Shown here piece after piece: positions 34,501-45,590 of a stretch of 64,000 bases of DNA (the first letter of the stretch is position 1; the number at the start of each line of letters is the position of its first letter). The notes under the pieces were generated by a model. The model did no database searches. It saw only the letters and a program-made list of their open reading frames with translations, and was not told the origin of the DNA. Both the position numbers and the translations under genes were made by a program. The DNA comes from Jackrogersella multiformis (Eukaryota; Ascomycota; Sordariomycetes; Xylariales; Hypoxylaceae), in assembly GCA_902806575.1 (NCBI GenBank), contig CADCXD010000005.1:3100001-3164000 (forward strand), given 5' to 3'.

Positions 34501-37338
34501 ATGGAGTTCGCATACAGTTTGTCCATGTACTCGCTCCCTGTTAGAGTGAGACCTGGGAGCACTAGAAACTTATCTGCTTCCAACACCAACTCCTACACTT
34601 TCGTCCACGGGGCCAATAGGCAACATAATAACAATCAAGCCCACCACTCCGATCAACAAGACCAAAATCAAAACACCGAGGGTGGTAGCATAGAAGGTAA
34701 AAATAAGGATAAAAATAAAGAAAACAGTATTAGTGTTAACGAAATCGAAAATAATCAACACCAACAGCAGGATCAACATCAACTTCAGGATCAGAATCAG
34801 GACCAGGATCAAGATCAAGATCAGAGTCGGAACCAATATCAAGATCCGCATCAGAATAAAAAATCCAAGGGAAAAAAGAATAGCGACACCGCCAGCTCAA
34901 TTAGGTCAAGGATCCCTGGTAGACGTCGGCCTCCGCCCCCCGGAACTCTTCCGCATCCTGCTATCAGCCATAGTCAAAGGCCGGCGTCGCATTATTCCCA
35001 CTCAAGGAACTCGAGGAACTCCTCCTTTAGTGTCAGCACCGGAACGTCACACGAAACACAAGCACAGGCACTGGGACTAGCACTGGTAGAAGCACAAGCA
35101 CGAGCACAACACACACCTCTACCTTCACATTCACTCTCACCCTCACTTTCACATCCACATACACATATACCATCTACACCTCTTACACTTCCTACATCTA
35201 CACATACATCTACACGTACATCTACACATACATCAGCACAAAAATTGAGCATATCTACCTCCACTCATACCGCAACCGGCGGCAACACAGGTGACACCCA
35301 CACCCTCGTCTCGTCACCGCCTACCCCTTCGAATTTAGGCGACATAGACATCCGCTCAAGCTCTAGCTCAGGCTCAGGCTCAGGCTTAGGCTTAGGCTCG
35401 AAATCAAATAATGGAAGAAGCCCAAGCGTCATAACCCCTTATCCTTCTTCACCACCTGTATTTAGCAATATCGGTAGTGAGACAACTACTACCACCCAAG
35501 CCCACACTCTGGACTCGACAGTTGCATCGACAACCGCTTTCGCATCCGCGCCTCCGCCGCCGCCATTAACCGTCGCTTCAGCCTCAACCTCGACCTCGAT
35601 CGTATCCGCTCCTCCGTCTGTGTCTACCACATCAACCGTCTCCGATTCCAAACGTTCTCCCGCTTCGTCAAGGTCTTCCAGGTTCATCAGATCCGTGTAC
35701 ATACCCATCTTCGGCACCGACAGCGGCTATCAACATCATCAGCAGCAACAACAGCAACAAACCGCCACCCACACCTCCACAAACAAGCTACAGAAACGTG
35801 ATTCTCTCCACTGCAGGTCTTCATCGACGTCGACATCATCGACTACAAATCAAAAACCCAATCGCCCGCGAACGCCAACTTCGCCTATTACCCAAGCTGT
35901 TGCGGGACTGTCCTCTCCCGTTCGCCGAAGAACATTCAGGGGCAAAAAACATGATGACGCAATGCCCCCCGAGCCTAGTCAATTCGTCTCTCCTCAGAAA
36001 TACATCCCCACCTACTACCGTGCTGGCAGCATCTCCTCTCCTTCGGGCTTCTCCACCCGCCTTGGAATCATGAATTCGAATGACAACTTTACGGCCTCCT
36101 CGAGGGAGGGGAGCATCGCACCGTCCTCCGGTTCGACATCCATCAGACCGTCATCTACTATCGCCACGAAGCCCTTCATCATTCGCAACAACCGTACTTA
36201 CATTAACGACCCCACGCTACTGTATCCCTTGCCTGTCGACTTGGCAGAACTCCATCGCCAGTCCCTGCGGACGCTGATGCTCTTTCAGCTTTTCGGCGGT
36301 CCAACAACAGCCCCAGAGTTCTCCAACAAGCCGCCGACGAGCGTCCTCGAGGTAGGATGCGGCGCCGCATTCTGGAGTATGATGTGCCATCGGTACTTTG
36401 CACAGCATGGCCACTCGTCCATATCCTTTACCGGCCTCGATATCGTACCCCTAGTCGGTTCGGGACTAGACGAGAACTGGAAACCCGACAAGGATATGCA
36501 ATGGCGATTCGTCCAGCATGACATGCGAAGAACCCCATGGCCGCTGCCTGATAACGAATTCGACCTGATCATGGTCAAAGACATGACCATGTGTCTTACA
36601 ACCTTCATGCAGGATCCGCAGACACTGTTCGAAGAGTATCTGCGTATGCTCAAGCCGGGCGGCGTGCTAGAATTCTGGGAAACCGATCACGCCGTGCGCA
36701 TGTTGCGGCCACATGTTATGAAGCAGCCGGTCATGGCGAGGCCCGACTCGGACTCGGACTCGAGCAGCGAAGAGGAAGACGACGTGGAGAAGCTAGGAGC
36801 CTACATCATGACGAACAACACGCCTCTCAGCGCGCCGCTGAATCCATTCCTGGTCGAGTACAACGGTTGGGTAACCAAGGGACTTGACGCGCTTGGAGTG
36901 TCCCCAGTGCCTTGCACATTGATCGGGCCGTACCTTCTACAAGAGGCAGAGACTCTGATGGAGCTGCGATCGAAGAGACTAGCAGTACCGCTGAGCGAGA
37001 TCAGATGGGAGCGTGAAGGCGTGGGCGGGGTTGTGACAAAGGACGGCAAAAGTTATATCGATTCGATGAAGAAAAAAGGTAAAGCGGCGGACACGAAAGG
37101 CGGGGGCAAGGGCTTATCGACCGGCCAAGCCGCAATTAGACGAACTGCGCTCGAGTCGGTGGTAGGATTGATCCTCGCTCTCGAGCCAGTCCTCCGAGAG
37201 ATTAGCGGGAAAAGCCAGGACGAATGGGACGGGTGGAGTGGCAAAATGACGAACGATCTACTGCGCGAAGGAGGCACAAGTTGGGGTGAATGCTTAGAAG
37301 TCGGAGCCTGGAGCGCCAGAAAGAAGCTGACAGGCTGA
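34501..37338 (+). CDS. Class I SAM-dependent methyltransferase with long disordered N-terminus
   Basis: Single frame of 945 residues from ATG 34501; the frame is open a little further upstream but only from non-ATG codons. Residues 1 to about 560 are low complexity: Q/N/D repeats near 100-120, Ser/Thr/His/Pro stretches and a Gln run near residue 415. A conserved block follows (YPLPVDLAELHRQSLRTL), then the Rossmann methyltransferase fold: motif I LEVGCGAAFWS at about 614-625, acidic loop TGLDIVPL, motif IV DLIMVKD near 688 and LKPGGVLEFWE near 717-727. An acidic insert (SDSDSSSEEEDD) follows, then a C-terminal helical domain. This is the architecture of a fungal family of putative methyltransferases whose substrate I cannot name. 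No membrane span is seen. The fold call is firm; the substrate is unknown. Confidence 0.9.
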   Translation: MEFAYSLSMYSLPVRVRPGSTRNLSASNTNSYTFVHGANRQHNNNQAHHSDQQDQNQNTEGGSIEGKNKDKNKENSISVNEIENNQHQQQDQHQLQDQNQDQDQDQDQSRNQYQDPHQNKKSKGKKNSDTASSIRSRIPGRRRPPPPGTLPHPAISHSQRPASHYSHSRNSRNSSFSVSTGTSHETQAQALGLALVEAQARAQHTPLPSHSLSPSLSHPHTHIPSTPLTLPTSTHTSTRTSTHTSAQKLSISTSTHTATGGNTGDTHTLVSSPPTPSNLGDIDIRSSSSSGSGSGLGLGSKSNNGRSPSVITPYPSSPPVFSNIGSETTTTTQAHTLDSTVASTTAFASAPPPPPLTVASASTSTSIVSAPPSVSTTSTVSDSKRSPASSRSSRFIRSVYIPIFGTDSGYQHHQQQQQQQTATHTSTNKLQKRDSLHCRSSSTSTSSTTNQKPNRPRTPTSPITQAVAGLSSPVRRRTFRGKKHDDAMPPEPSQFVSPQKYIPTYYRAGSISSPSGFSTRLGIMNSNDNFTASSREGSIAPSSGSTSIRPSSTIATKPFIIRNNRTYINDPTLLYPLPVDLAELHRQSLRTLMLFQLFGGPTTAPEFSNKPPTSVLEVGCGAAFWSMMCHRYFAQHGHSSISFTGLDIVPLVGSGLDENWKPDKDMQWRFVQHDMRRTPWPLPDNEFDLIMVKDMTMCLTTFMQDPQTLFEEYLRMLKPGGVLEFWETDHAVRMLRPHVMKQPVMARPDSDSDSSSEEEDDVEKLGAYIMTNNTPLSAPLNPFLVEYNGWVTKGLDALGVSPVPCTLIGPYLLQEAETLMELRSKRLAVPLSEIRWEREGVGGVVTKDGKSYIDSMKKKGKAADTKGGGKGLSTGQAAIRRTALESVVGLILALEPVLREISGKSQDEWDGWSGKMTNDLLREGGTSWGECLEVGAWSARKKLTG

Positions 37339-38114
37339 GCAACAACGACATCGTGAAGGAGTCTCTCCGGTCTGCATATTTGGCCGGTTATCTAGTGCTA
37401 TTGTTTATTCGGCATGTCAGACATTTGTTTGCTCTGCTCCACCGGTCTAAACCGGCACGATTATCGACACTCTTGGGACGAATCACCGCCAGCACACCCA
37501 TCCCATCCCATCCCTATCTCGAATCCATAAATATCTCTACCCCAATCAAGCGTCTCCCTCACGCTCCCCCGCCGTACCTTTTTCTGAGCGTGCGATACCT
37601 TTTCAGGTAATACCTATAGGCCACGTCAACACGGAAACCAACGGTCTCAAAACTTTGCGTCTACGTCAGGCCGGATGAGAAAGCCGCAATGTTCCAATCG
37701 TAAGGTAAGGTAAGCTAAGCCAAGGAGAATTCGGGACAGATTTAGGAGGTGCATATTCGGGGATGAGTCCTTGCCTATTATTCTTGGTTTATTTTTATTT
37801 ATTTTTTCTATTTTTTTTTATGCATGAATGGGATAGATGGGGACATGATTGGACATATGCTGGAAAGATATTACGAATATATACTTCTATATATATATAT
37901 GCAATATATGTGTGTATGCGGAAGCCGACTAGGTTAAGGGGCATCATGCGTTCGTGTCGTTCTAGTAGTGTTATATAAAGAAAACGATCACTAAGCTCGG
38001 AAAGCTCCATGTTTATAGACGGTGTGAATCAAGGTCTAGTTTGATTGGAATCTTGAAGTGCTCGTGAGGATAATTGGTGAACTTATAGGGCTCGTAGAAG
38101 CAAGTCTGACTTAC
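37339..38114. other. 3' flanks of convergent genes
   Basis: Contains the 3' UTR of the methyltransferase gene and, on the minus strand, where the last exon of the LYR gene should lie. It includes a T-rich run near 37790-37820 and a TA repeat near 37885-37905. I could not recognise the expected LYR C-terminal exon. Confidence 0.5.
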
Positions 38115-38501
38115 AGTGCCTCGATTTCTTCGACGTGGTTGGTTGGTTAGCTGGTGTTTTGTCATATCCATGCAGTATTATGTTGTATTATTGTATTGTT
38201 ATATCCCTACTTGTAGGTAGGTACATACATACCTACCGGTAGATATATACCTGGGTAATGCATAAGGCAATAGAAGGGAGTATAGAGATGAGCGGTCTTA
38301 AATACCTTTCCTAACATAGTCGGCCCTCGCCACGGCGTTCCGGATGGCCTCCTCGTCGCGCAGATGAGCGTTCGCCATGAAGGCCTTGTGCAGCCGCGGG
38401 CGGAAGTAGGCGAGGCCTTGGGGATAGTCCCGGCCGAGGTGCAGGAGCTCTTTGTATATGGCTACGACCTGCCGCCGGAGCTCTGGGTTGGGCGCCGGCA
38501 T
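38115..38501 (-). CDS. LYR-motif protein, ETFRF1/LYRM5-like (3' end unresolved)
   Basis: Exon 1, 38501-38306, encodes 65 codons matching Complex1_LYR proteins of the ETFRF1 (LYRM5) group: RRQVVAIYKELLHLGRDYP, then FRPRLHKAFMANAHLRDEEA. The LYR position reads IYK at residues 15-17. After a 178-bp intron with branch GCTAAC, a tiny exon of 13 bp (38127-38115) restores E-I-E-A-L, exactly the family's continuation, before a GTAAGT donor. The final family segment (Y..L+KYR..+.RY) should follow but I could not find it. ETFRF1 proteins are small mitochondrial factors that bind electron-transfer flavoprotein. The gene is divergent from the mitochondrial-type thioesterase at 38961. Confidence 0.72.
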
Positions 38502-38960
38502 TAAGGTCGGCCCGTTGGCTTGGCTGCCGATAGGTTGGTAGGTAGGTAGGTACCTAGGTAGGTATGGTGGTAGTAATGTCTCGTTCGAATGCTTGTCGAG
38601 GTTGCGTGTTTGGCGAGTTTTGGTTGTTGAGGGTTAGGTAGGTGCTTACTTACATGTTGGTAGGAAGTAGAAGGAAGGAATCCATCCATGTTGTATGTGG
38701 GGGTGTATAAGAGGTAGGTAGCAGGTAGGTACCTAGGGAGGGTGGATTAAAGTGACGCCATATCTTATCGTGTAAGGTAGGTACCGGATCTAGGTACTCC
38801 GGTACCCCTCCGAGGTACGAGTCTCGGTATAGGTAACGTCCTTAACTTTGCGGTCGTCGCAACAATTATTTCTCCTACTATTTATCTTCATATTTCTCTT
38901 AGATCTCAAATTAATAGTCAATTGATAAACCCCTTACTATACTAACTAAACTCTCCCACA
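38502..38960. promoter_or_regulatory. Shared divergent promoter region
   Basis: 459 bp separate the LYR gene start (minus) from the thioesterase start (plus), so both promoters must lie here. It contains tandem TAGGTAGGTA/TACCTAGGTA motifs near 38538-38560 and 38725-38740. No experimental promoter element can be assigned. Confidence 0.5.
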
Positions 38961-40182
38961 ATGCCCCCTAGATCGCGATTAAAACCTCTTACCCGAGTCC
39001 TCTCGCCCGTCCCGCTCCAATACGGAGGTTCACGATCCCCTCCCTTCAGTATCAGTTCATCCACCAGTTCGCATGCGCGCCGAATAGAACCCCCTTCCTC
39101 ATATTCGTCCTTTAGAGGTATTCCATCGAGTCGCACGTTCTCCTCGTCCTCTTCCCAGTCCTCTTCCATAGAGCAGACGCCGCTTCCGGCACCGCCCTCG
39201 AGATGGTACTCAGATCTGAAGGCACGGCTAGGAAAATGCATCATGTTCGGCTGCAGCCGGGAGCAGGCGCATCGCTCAGCAGGCGTTTTAAGAGCTCTCG
39301 CGACGGAGTGGCGCGAGCTGACCGCCGGCACCGAGGGCTTCCTGTCAGGCGGACGTAGGGGGCTCGAGAACCAGCAGGTCGTGTGGGGGGAGATGGATAG
39401 CTTTGTAGGTGGTCCCAGGCTATACTCTCCATCTGCACATGGTAGGAGACAAGAGAAGGAAGACGACAGGAGGGGGTTAAGAGCAAAATGAAGACGTAGA
39501 CGGGAAGACTAATGAATAAGCGATGTTGGCACAATAGGGACATGTTAACAATGCCAACTACATCCGGTACGCCGAGTCGGCGCGCGTCAACTGGATCATA
39601 CACTTCGCCAGCGTGGATCCGAGGAACGGCGCGCAGTGGAGGGATCTCATGAAGCCCAACGGGACAGGCCTGATCATGAAGTCCATCAAGGCCGAATACA
39701 AATTCGTGCGTGCCCCATCGCCATTCGCCCGCTCTGCCACGGAGCTGCTATACCTATACCTACCTACATAAGGGGGCGGCAGTGAAGTGAAGTAGGCATA
39801 GGTACTAACAACAACAACAACCCCACAGCCCATGACATACCCTGACACCATCTCCGCCTACCACAAGCTGCGCTCGCTGCCCTCGGCCTCGGACACCTCG
39901 CTGGCGCTCGACTGCGTCATCCTATCGCACAACCACAAGCGCGTCGCCGCGCGCACCGAGGAGGACATCGTCGTCTACGACTACCGCGCCGCCCGCAAGA
40001 CCCCCGTCCCGCCCTTCGCCCAGCACGCCTTCGCACACGTATGGCGCTGCCAGGAGCGGGAGGCTGCGAGGGCGAGAGAGCGCATATGGCAGCTCACGGC
40101 GAAGGTCGAGGCTCTCGAGAAGGATACTTGGGATCGCGCGGGTGCGGTGGAGGATCGGGGGGGTGCTGGGGGGAAGAGGTAA
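38961..40182 (+). CDS. HotDog-fold (4HBT-like) acyl-CoA thioesterase, probably mitochondrial
   Basis: Three exons: 38961-39404, 39538-39705 and 39829-40182. The introns are 133 bp (branch GACTAATG, acceptor CAATAG) and 123 bp (donor GTGCGT, acceptor CCACAG), all phase 0. The product is 321 residues. The first about 75 residues are Arg/Ser/Pro-rich with few acidic residues, as in a mitochondrial presequence. The HotDog core follows: VVWGEMDS joined to FGHVNNANYIRYAESARVNW across intron 1, where Asp and the H-V-N-N-A-N-Y helix start form the usual active-site region. Later come FPMTYPDTISAYHKL and ARTEEDIVVYDYRA. A C-terminal helix has coiled-coil character. Fungal proteins of this family are putative thioesterases; the acyl substrate is not known. 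Confidence 0.88.
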
Positions 40183-40689
40183 AGGGGTGACGGGTATTTG
40201 TGTGGCGGTTTTGCGGAATTGGCATGCGAGCGAGCAGTGGTGTGTTATGTCTCCTGGATTTCTCCGGCATAGAGTATCTAGACAGGGTAGGTAGGTAAGT
40301 GCCATACTTTCATCGGTCCTAGTTATCTATTTGGGGGTGATCATAACCGAAAGGTACAATATGTCCTATATATAGGTATATTCATATATGATACTAAAAC
40401 CCGGGTATATATCAAAGCGAAATAATAAGAAATCGATCAATAATAACCAACACTCTTAGTGGAGATATGATCCTATCCAAATACCCCCAAATGCTCCAGA
40501 GGCTTTGAACTCGACGCTCGAGTCGGATGACGTTGAACACGCGGAAGCGTAGTCCACACTCGACTCACCATCCTATAGATACAGCAACCTCCCTACCTAG
40601 GTACTTACCTAAGGCAAACCCGTCTACAGGCCCAGCATTATTGATTAATGTGCGTCGCTATATATTGTATAGCATGACGCCTATGCGAT
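40183..40689. other. Intergenic
   Basis: 3' flank of the thioesterase gene and the truncated end of the S53 relic. No gene seen. A TACCTAGGTA motif occurs near 40598. Confidence 0.55.
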
Positions 40690-41649
40690 GATGGTCCGCG
40701 GGGTTGAAGACGATGCGGTTGGACAGCCATCCACATTCGAGTTCCAACCTAGCTTAAGCGACTTGTCGCACCATAGTCCGTAGATGCGACAAAAAACGAC
40801 GGACATGCCTTGAATCCCCCAGCTTCTCTCACTCGTCGCACTGGCGGTGCTGGTACGTACGCCGCGGGCAGTACAGTCTCGTACGAGAAGGAGAGCACGC
40901 TGGTCGGCTCGTACACGCTGCACTACAACTCGCCCTCGTACCCAGAATGCGGCGCTTGCCCCTTTCGATGTAAAAATGTTCTTATTTACGGAGGCTTTCT
41001 TCTTATTCTCTTGGAGGTCATGGGCGAGTTTGATTCCTGGGGTGATGTAGTCCATGTGGTCTCGAATATGCTTTGGTAAATGGTGTCCGTGGGTGAATTG
41101 TCATCGCATGCAACCTTGTCACTGCCGGTCCCCTCGTGTCGGCGTATATGATACTTAACATTCAGGAGCTCTTCGGTATCTTCCATGTTAGCGTCGAATG
41201 AAGCCAGGCCTTATTGACTAACTGCGAGGCATGGTCCCTAGATATACCCGAAGCCTCGAGCCACTCGCGGAGTAATCACCTATGTCCACCGTTGCTGCAG
41301 CAGGGGCGAAGAGTTCGTGAGCCTGCTCTGCGGTGTAGTATTTTCCAGAGTTAAGCGAGTCGGGCCGCGAGATATCTTAACCTAGATGGCCGTGTCCATT
41401 GTGTAGATTACTCTGCTTTAGCTCAATTCGCTTTAGGAAGTACGTTTTCGGATCGATTGCATCTCGCTTCTCATGAAAGACATATTCGCTACGAGACGCC
41501 GGCGAAGCTGCAGCCAAGGCTTCTAACACACTTGGAAAAGACGGGAATGACATCTTAAGCAGGAGATAAGAGGTAATTCGAGCTGTTCTATCACATGAAA
41601 GCAATTCGAACTCTTCTACATATTTCAACGTAGACTTCTTATGAGCCAT
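40690..41649 (-). pseudogene. Decayed peptidase S53 (sedolisin) gene
   Basis: Reading downward from about 41649, pieces of an S53 peptidase appear in order but in different frames. The pro-domain begins SFPSFPSVLEALAAASPASR, then SEYVFHEKRDAIDP. After an in-frame TAA at 41379-41377 come DISRPDS, KYYTAEQAHELFAP, EWLEASGIS (about 41265-41250), NKAWLH, EDTEELLNVKYH, HEGTGSDKVACDD and DYITPGIKLAHDL (about 41055). A large internal deletion removes the start of the catalytic domain, including its Glu...Asp pair. The relic resumes with EPTSVLSFSYE, LPAAYV, GIQGMSVVF and ASTDYGA (family ASGD.G), then GC.SNRIVFNPAD near 40700. The Ser-containing C-terminal end (SGTS) is missing. S53 enzymes are secreted acid proteases. 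At least four frame changes and the deletion make this copy non-functional. Confidence 0.8.
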
Positions 41650-43055
41650 TAAGAGCTCGTCCTAGGAATTACCAAGAGGAGGCGAAGCTCACATTCACAG
41701 CTTTACATACACCGCTCTTAAGAATATAATCACAGTTTTATCGGATATCAGAAATAACGGTCAGTACTTCGTGGGAGGTCCGCCACAACGGCTGCGTCAA
41801 GTTTCTCTTGAAGAACATTGTTTAAGCATATGCCTAATCCTGTCACAAAGAAACTCGCTACTTTGTTTGGTGTCTCCCAGGGTTAGAATGTTAATAGATT
41901 TAATTCGACTTCAAGTAGTTCAATTCAATGCATAAACTAAAGTATGAGCAGAATTACCTGGGTTAGTTTTGCAAGATTTATAAGTAGAGGATCAGACGTG
42001 AGTGTATCAGAGATATGAGTCTGAAATAACTCCTTAAAATTAAGTACCTATTAACCTAAGTGAAAGTTACCTATGTTTAGTCTTTTATTGCATTATAGGA
42101 TTAGTAAATCACCACAGGTTAACTGAGAGTAACTGGGTCTCTCTGGAACCCGAATCTGATATTATCAGGTATTTCTCCTATCACTATGAATAGGGGGTTT
42201 AGGTAGGTAGATATCCAACCTTGAATTCATACACCTTGAGCTAATGAGTTGTGCAGCAAATGTCTCCGTTACAGCCTCAGCGACACTAGACTTTACAAAC
42301 GATACTAAAGCTAACATACTTGAAATATTTACACAATGAACAATGTATAATTCATAAGAACAGGTACCTAGTTAGATATCTTAGTACCGGCGAGACTATG
42401 AAATATGTTGCTAGTTACTACGTTTAATATTCCTCTTGTGAGACCAATCTTCTTACAACAGGTTATGGTACGATGCTTAAAAAGTATATATATTCAACTT
42501 CCTCTATAATCTTAATATTATAAAGAATATAGACGAGGAGCCCTTATTAGGCTCGAGGGGACTTGGGCTACAGTTCTACGACCAGAATCACAATTTCTCG
42601 ACCGCCCAAACTCTTAATCACATCGTTATTTCTTGATAATGATGATTATTTGGAACTACTTCATACAGATAGGTAACCAAACAATGTCCTCGGCCTAGAC
42701 TAGTTAACTATGCGACTGAGAGGAGGTGCTTTGGAATACGTACATGCCATAGCTGGCACCTATTATCACATGTAATTATTTTAGACCAACTCATCACCAT
42801 CTTCTGTTTAGCTCAAAATATTTATGATGTCTTGCACATGTCATCTATAAACCACTATTCAGCATAAGCCATATTGGGCAAACTGCTCGTGAAGTTGAAC
42901 TACGACCCATTGATATGCGCTCGTATTCGCCGCATAATATCTCGCTCCGGTCCGAAAGACCAAGTCTCCAGCTGGGCATACCTACCCCTAACCAAGGTAG
43001 ACTCAAAACAGGAATTATAGTATAACTTCGGAGGTAAATCGTGCACGCTGTGTGG
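41650..43055. other. Intergenic, A+T-rich
   Basis: No supported gene. Includes whatever remains of the 5' flank of the S53 relic. Confidence 0.55.
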
Positions 43056-43462
43056 CTAGCTAAAGAACCGCCGAGAGAGCTCACGGAGACTACCAATCGA
43101 CCGAATCTTCCCGAGTCTAAGGTATAGCGGGATAGGTCTCGATCTTATATGCATTTGCTGGCTGACATACCCTACCCAACCATCGGCACCATGCGTGAGA
43201 ATCCACACTGCATGGAAGTCGGAGTTGTCAGAGATCCCGTCGGGGATCATGGGGTAGTTCGACCACCCATCGGCCATGCACACTCTAGCGGCGGATTGAG
43301 GGCATCCCCAGAGCTTGGCACTGGAGGTCGTAAACACGTACGAATTGCAGCCGAAGTGGTTGTAAGCCGCATGCGCCTGCAAACGGTTGCGGGAGAGGCA
43401 TATCACACCGAAAATCTCACCGTAGGAAAGATCTCAGTGTTGCAAGCGGACTGGGGATGCAT
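43056..43462 (-). CDS. Possible small cysteine-containing protein
   Basis: A coding-like stretch on the minus strand with G/C-ending codons reads HFGCNSYVFTTSSAKLWGC and CMADGWSNYPMIPDGI. A plausible upstream exon begins at ATG 43462 (MHPQSACNTEIFPT) and joins in frame through a 45-bp intron (GTGAGA...TTGCAG). The product would be about 115 residues with five or more cysteines. No signal peptide or family is recognised, and the 3' end may contain a further intron. It could also be a gene fragment. Confidence 0.3.
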
Positions 43463-44847
43463 GGGACGACGTTTAGCGAGGCCGTCTAGTCGTTAGGAGC
43501 TGTCTAGCTTCGATCTACCTACCGCAGATTCAGACATGTGAAGGTCTGTTTGGTATGTACATCTCGGAACCTCTAAATTCTGATACAGGTACCCAGGTAC
43601 GTATTGTATCTTAGATCTAAGGAAACTCACTCCTCTTTGCTACTAGCATATTGAAGACAGTAGGAATCTAGATTAATCTAAATATCCAGTATGCATAGTT
43701 TTATGCTGAGTGTTATGTTTAACTCTTATAGGAACATAAACCTACACAACATCGTAGTGTTACTCCTATATGAATGAGCATATTCTACGATTTGGAGTAA
43801 GATCGTGCGATTACTAGTGTATTGAGGTTGATATGGGACGTATAATTTCGGATAGGAGGTTTCGCGTCGTGTTCAATCGCTTATAACTTTGGAGCAGTAA
43901 TCGTAAATGCTTCGAGGCGGCACGGTCGGCTATATTTCTAGAATGTATTGACAACTCCCCCGACGGACACGTTTAAAAATAGGTATTCCTCGACCCTTCA
44001 AATAATATGGAATTAAATGTACGCAATTGAATGCAAGTGTTCTAACAAATAGTGAGGTTTCGTACAATCGGACTTTGAAGCGAACCCTAGATCGCTGACA
44101 TCGCAAGTCCCGGTAAAGGGAGTTGCCTAAGGTTACATGATGGGATTGGTGGATAAATCCCATTGGCCTCCCAAGCTGAAAGAATTCCATGGCAACGGCT
44201 CCGTTTCAAGATGCGCAAAGCCGGGGAATGGTATAGATATGGCATCGCATCTCATTTTTATTCGGACCGATGCGCCCATGGGGTCGATGCCATGGCGCGC
44301 GATAGCGAGGGCTATCACGAAATCTGAACTACACTAATAGTAAACAAGCCTTACTACTGGTCTGGTGTTCTGCGGTGTGTGGCTGGTAGTTGGTCTTTAT
44401 TTTGCGGGGGAAGAGGACATCTAGCATAGTGTAGTGTAAGGGAGGAAGAAAAGCTGGGGTTCGCTTGGGCTTTTTCTCCGCAAACATACCTACATAGGTC
44501 TAGTAAGATGGGATGGGATGGGATGGGTATTTTCATGTGAGATGAAGTTGCCGGCACATCAGTCGTGATGAGAGACAGTTACGAAGAGGCTATTCGCAGA
44601 TACCACGAATATCATGAATGCTATTTCTGCCTGGTACTCTTTATGAATCCGATCAAATACCTATCTCGTCCAATGGACCCTTCGAATTTCGGCAGACTTA
44701 GGGGGACACAGTGCCTTGCCTTTACCGACGACGAAAATGGATACCTCGGCTGGTAAGGCGTGCCTGTCGCTTGTGATTTGCGAGTCGACAAACGGCAGTT
44801 GGGAAACACAAAGGCTGTGGCTGAAAGCGCACGGTATCCCTCGCACT

Positions 44848-44873
44848 ATGAGCATGAGCATGAGCATGAGCAT
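44848..44873 (+). repeat. ATGAGC hexanucleotide repeat
   Basis: Four ATGAGC units in a row plus a partial unit. The unit length is a multiple of three, but no surrounding gene is supported. Confidence 0.8.
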
Positions 44874-45023
44874 AATGTAGGAGGTAGTTTTGGCGGATTG
44901 TCATCCATGTTTGCCCATGTCACGTATCATTTCATAGTAGCCAATTCCAGGCTCACCTATACTCTAGTAAGCTGCTGTGCAACGCCTGTTCAGCACAATC
45001 AAATACGATGACGCCTCGTCGTC

Positions 45024-45050
45024 GAACGAGATGAACGAGATGAACGAGAT
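45024..45050 (+). repeat. GAACGAGAT nonanucleotide repeat
   Basis: Three exact 9-bp units. Intergenic. Confidence 0.8.
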
Positions 45051-45590
45051 GACAGAATGTGGTGGGATGTGGCGTACCCGAGCTGAAGTCTCAATTCCGA
45101 TAAATGATGACGATGGCGGTCAAGATAGGAGGTGATGTCTTCGAAGTATACCTACCTCCCTACCTACCTAACCTAAGGTAATTGCTACATATGACTGAGC
45201 AAACATTTTCTAAGACGATAAATATTTAATAGTATTATCGACTGATGCCTTTTTCGCGAACGGGGACGATGACTATTTTGGCAAAGAACCACACCCACCC
45301 CTGCTTGAATAGATTTAGACCGGATGGCTAGGTTAGGCACGGAGAATACTTGCTAGAATTGGTCATTATCATTTCGAGATGGATGATTTGACTTATTACT
45401 TGACCTTCAGAATTATCTGGGATGGTCTTCACCGAGGGTAGGGCTTAAAATATATATGCCTGTCAGACGGGCAAAGCCGACCGCATGTCTTGCACGACTC
45501 GATGCTTTGCATTAGGGGCCTTTGATAGTCCGCCATCATCCTTTTCAGACATTACCAAATTTCGGTTCGAATGTCGACTTATACACTATT

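Larger units (their letters stand above)
43463..45590. other. Intergenic flank of copy B
   Basis: No supported gene. An open frame at 44568-44756 (begins MRDSYEEAIRRYHEYHE) has coding-like composition but no recognisable domain and no clear splice partners. Short tandem repeats are listed separately. Confidence 0.5.

Noticed and set aside
38942..39331. Minus-strand ORF of 129 codons
   Set aside because: Antisense of the thioesterase first exon, which splices cleanly into the HotDog motif.
40810..41079. Plus-strand ORF of 89 codons with coding-like bias
   Set aside because: The bias comes from the minus strand, which encodes the VLSFSY and LPAAYV segments of the S53 peptidase relic; the plus-strand frame is a shadow.
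44848..45050. Short tandem repeats as a CRISPR-like array
   Set aside because: Units are 6 and 9 bp with no spacers; these are simple microsatellites.
45555..45580. GGTTCGAAT resembling a tRNA T-loop
   Set aside because: No matching acceptor, D or anticodon arms around it.
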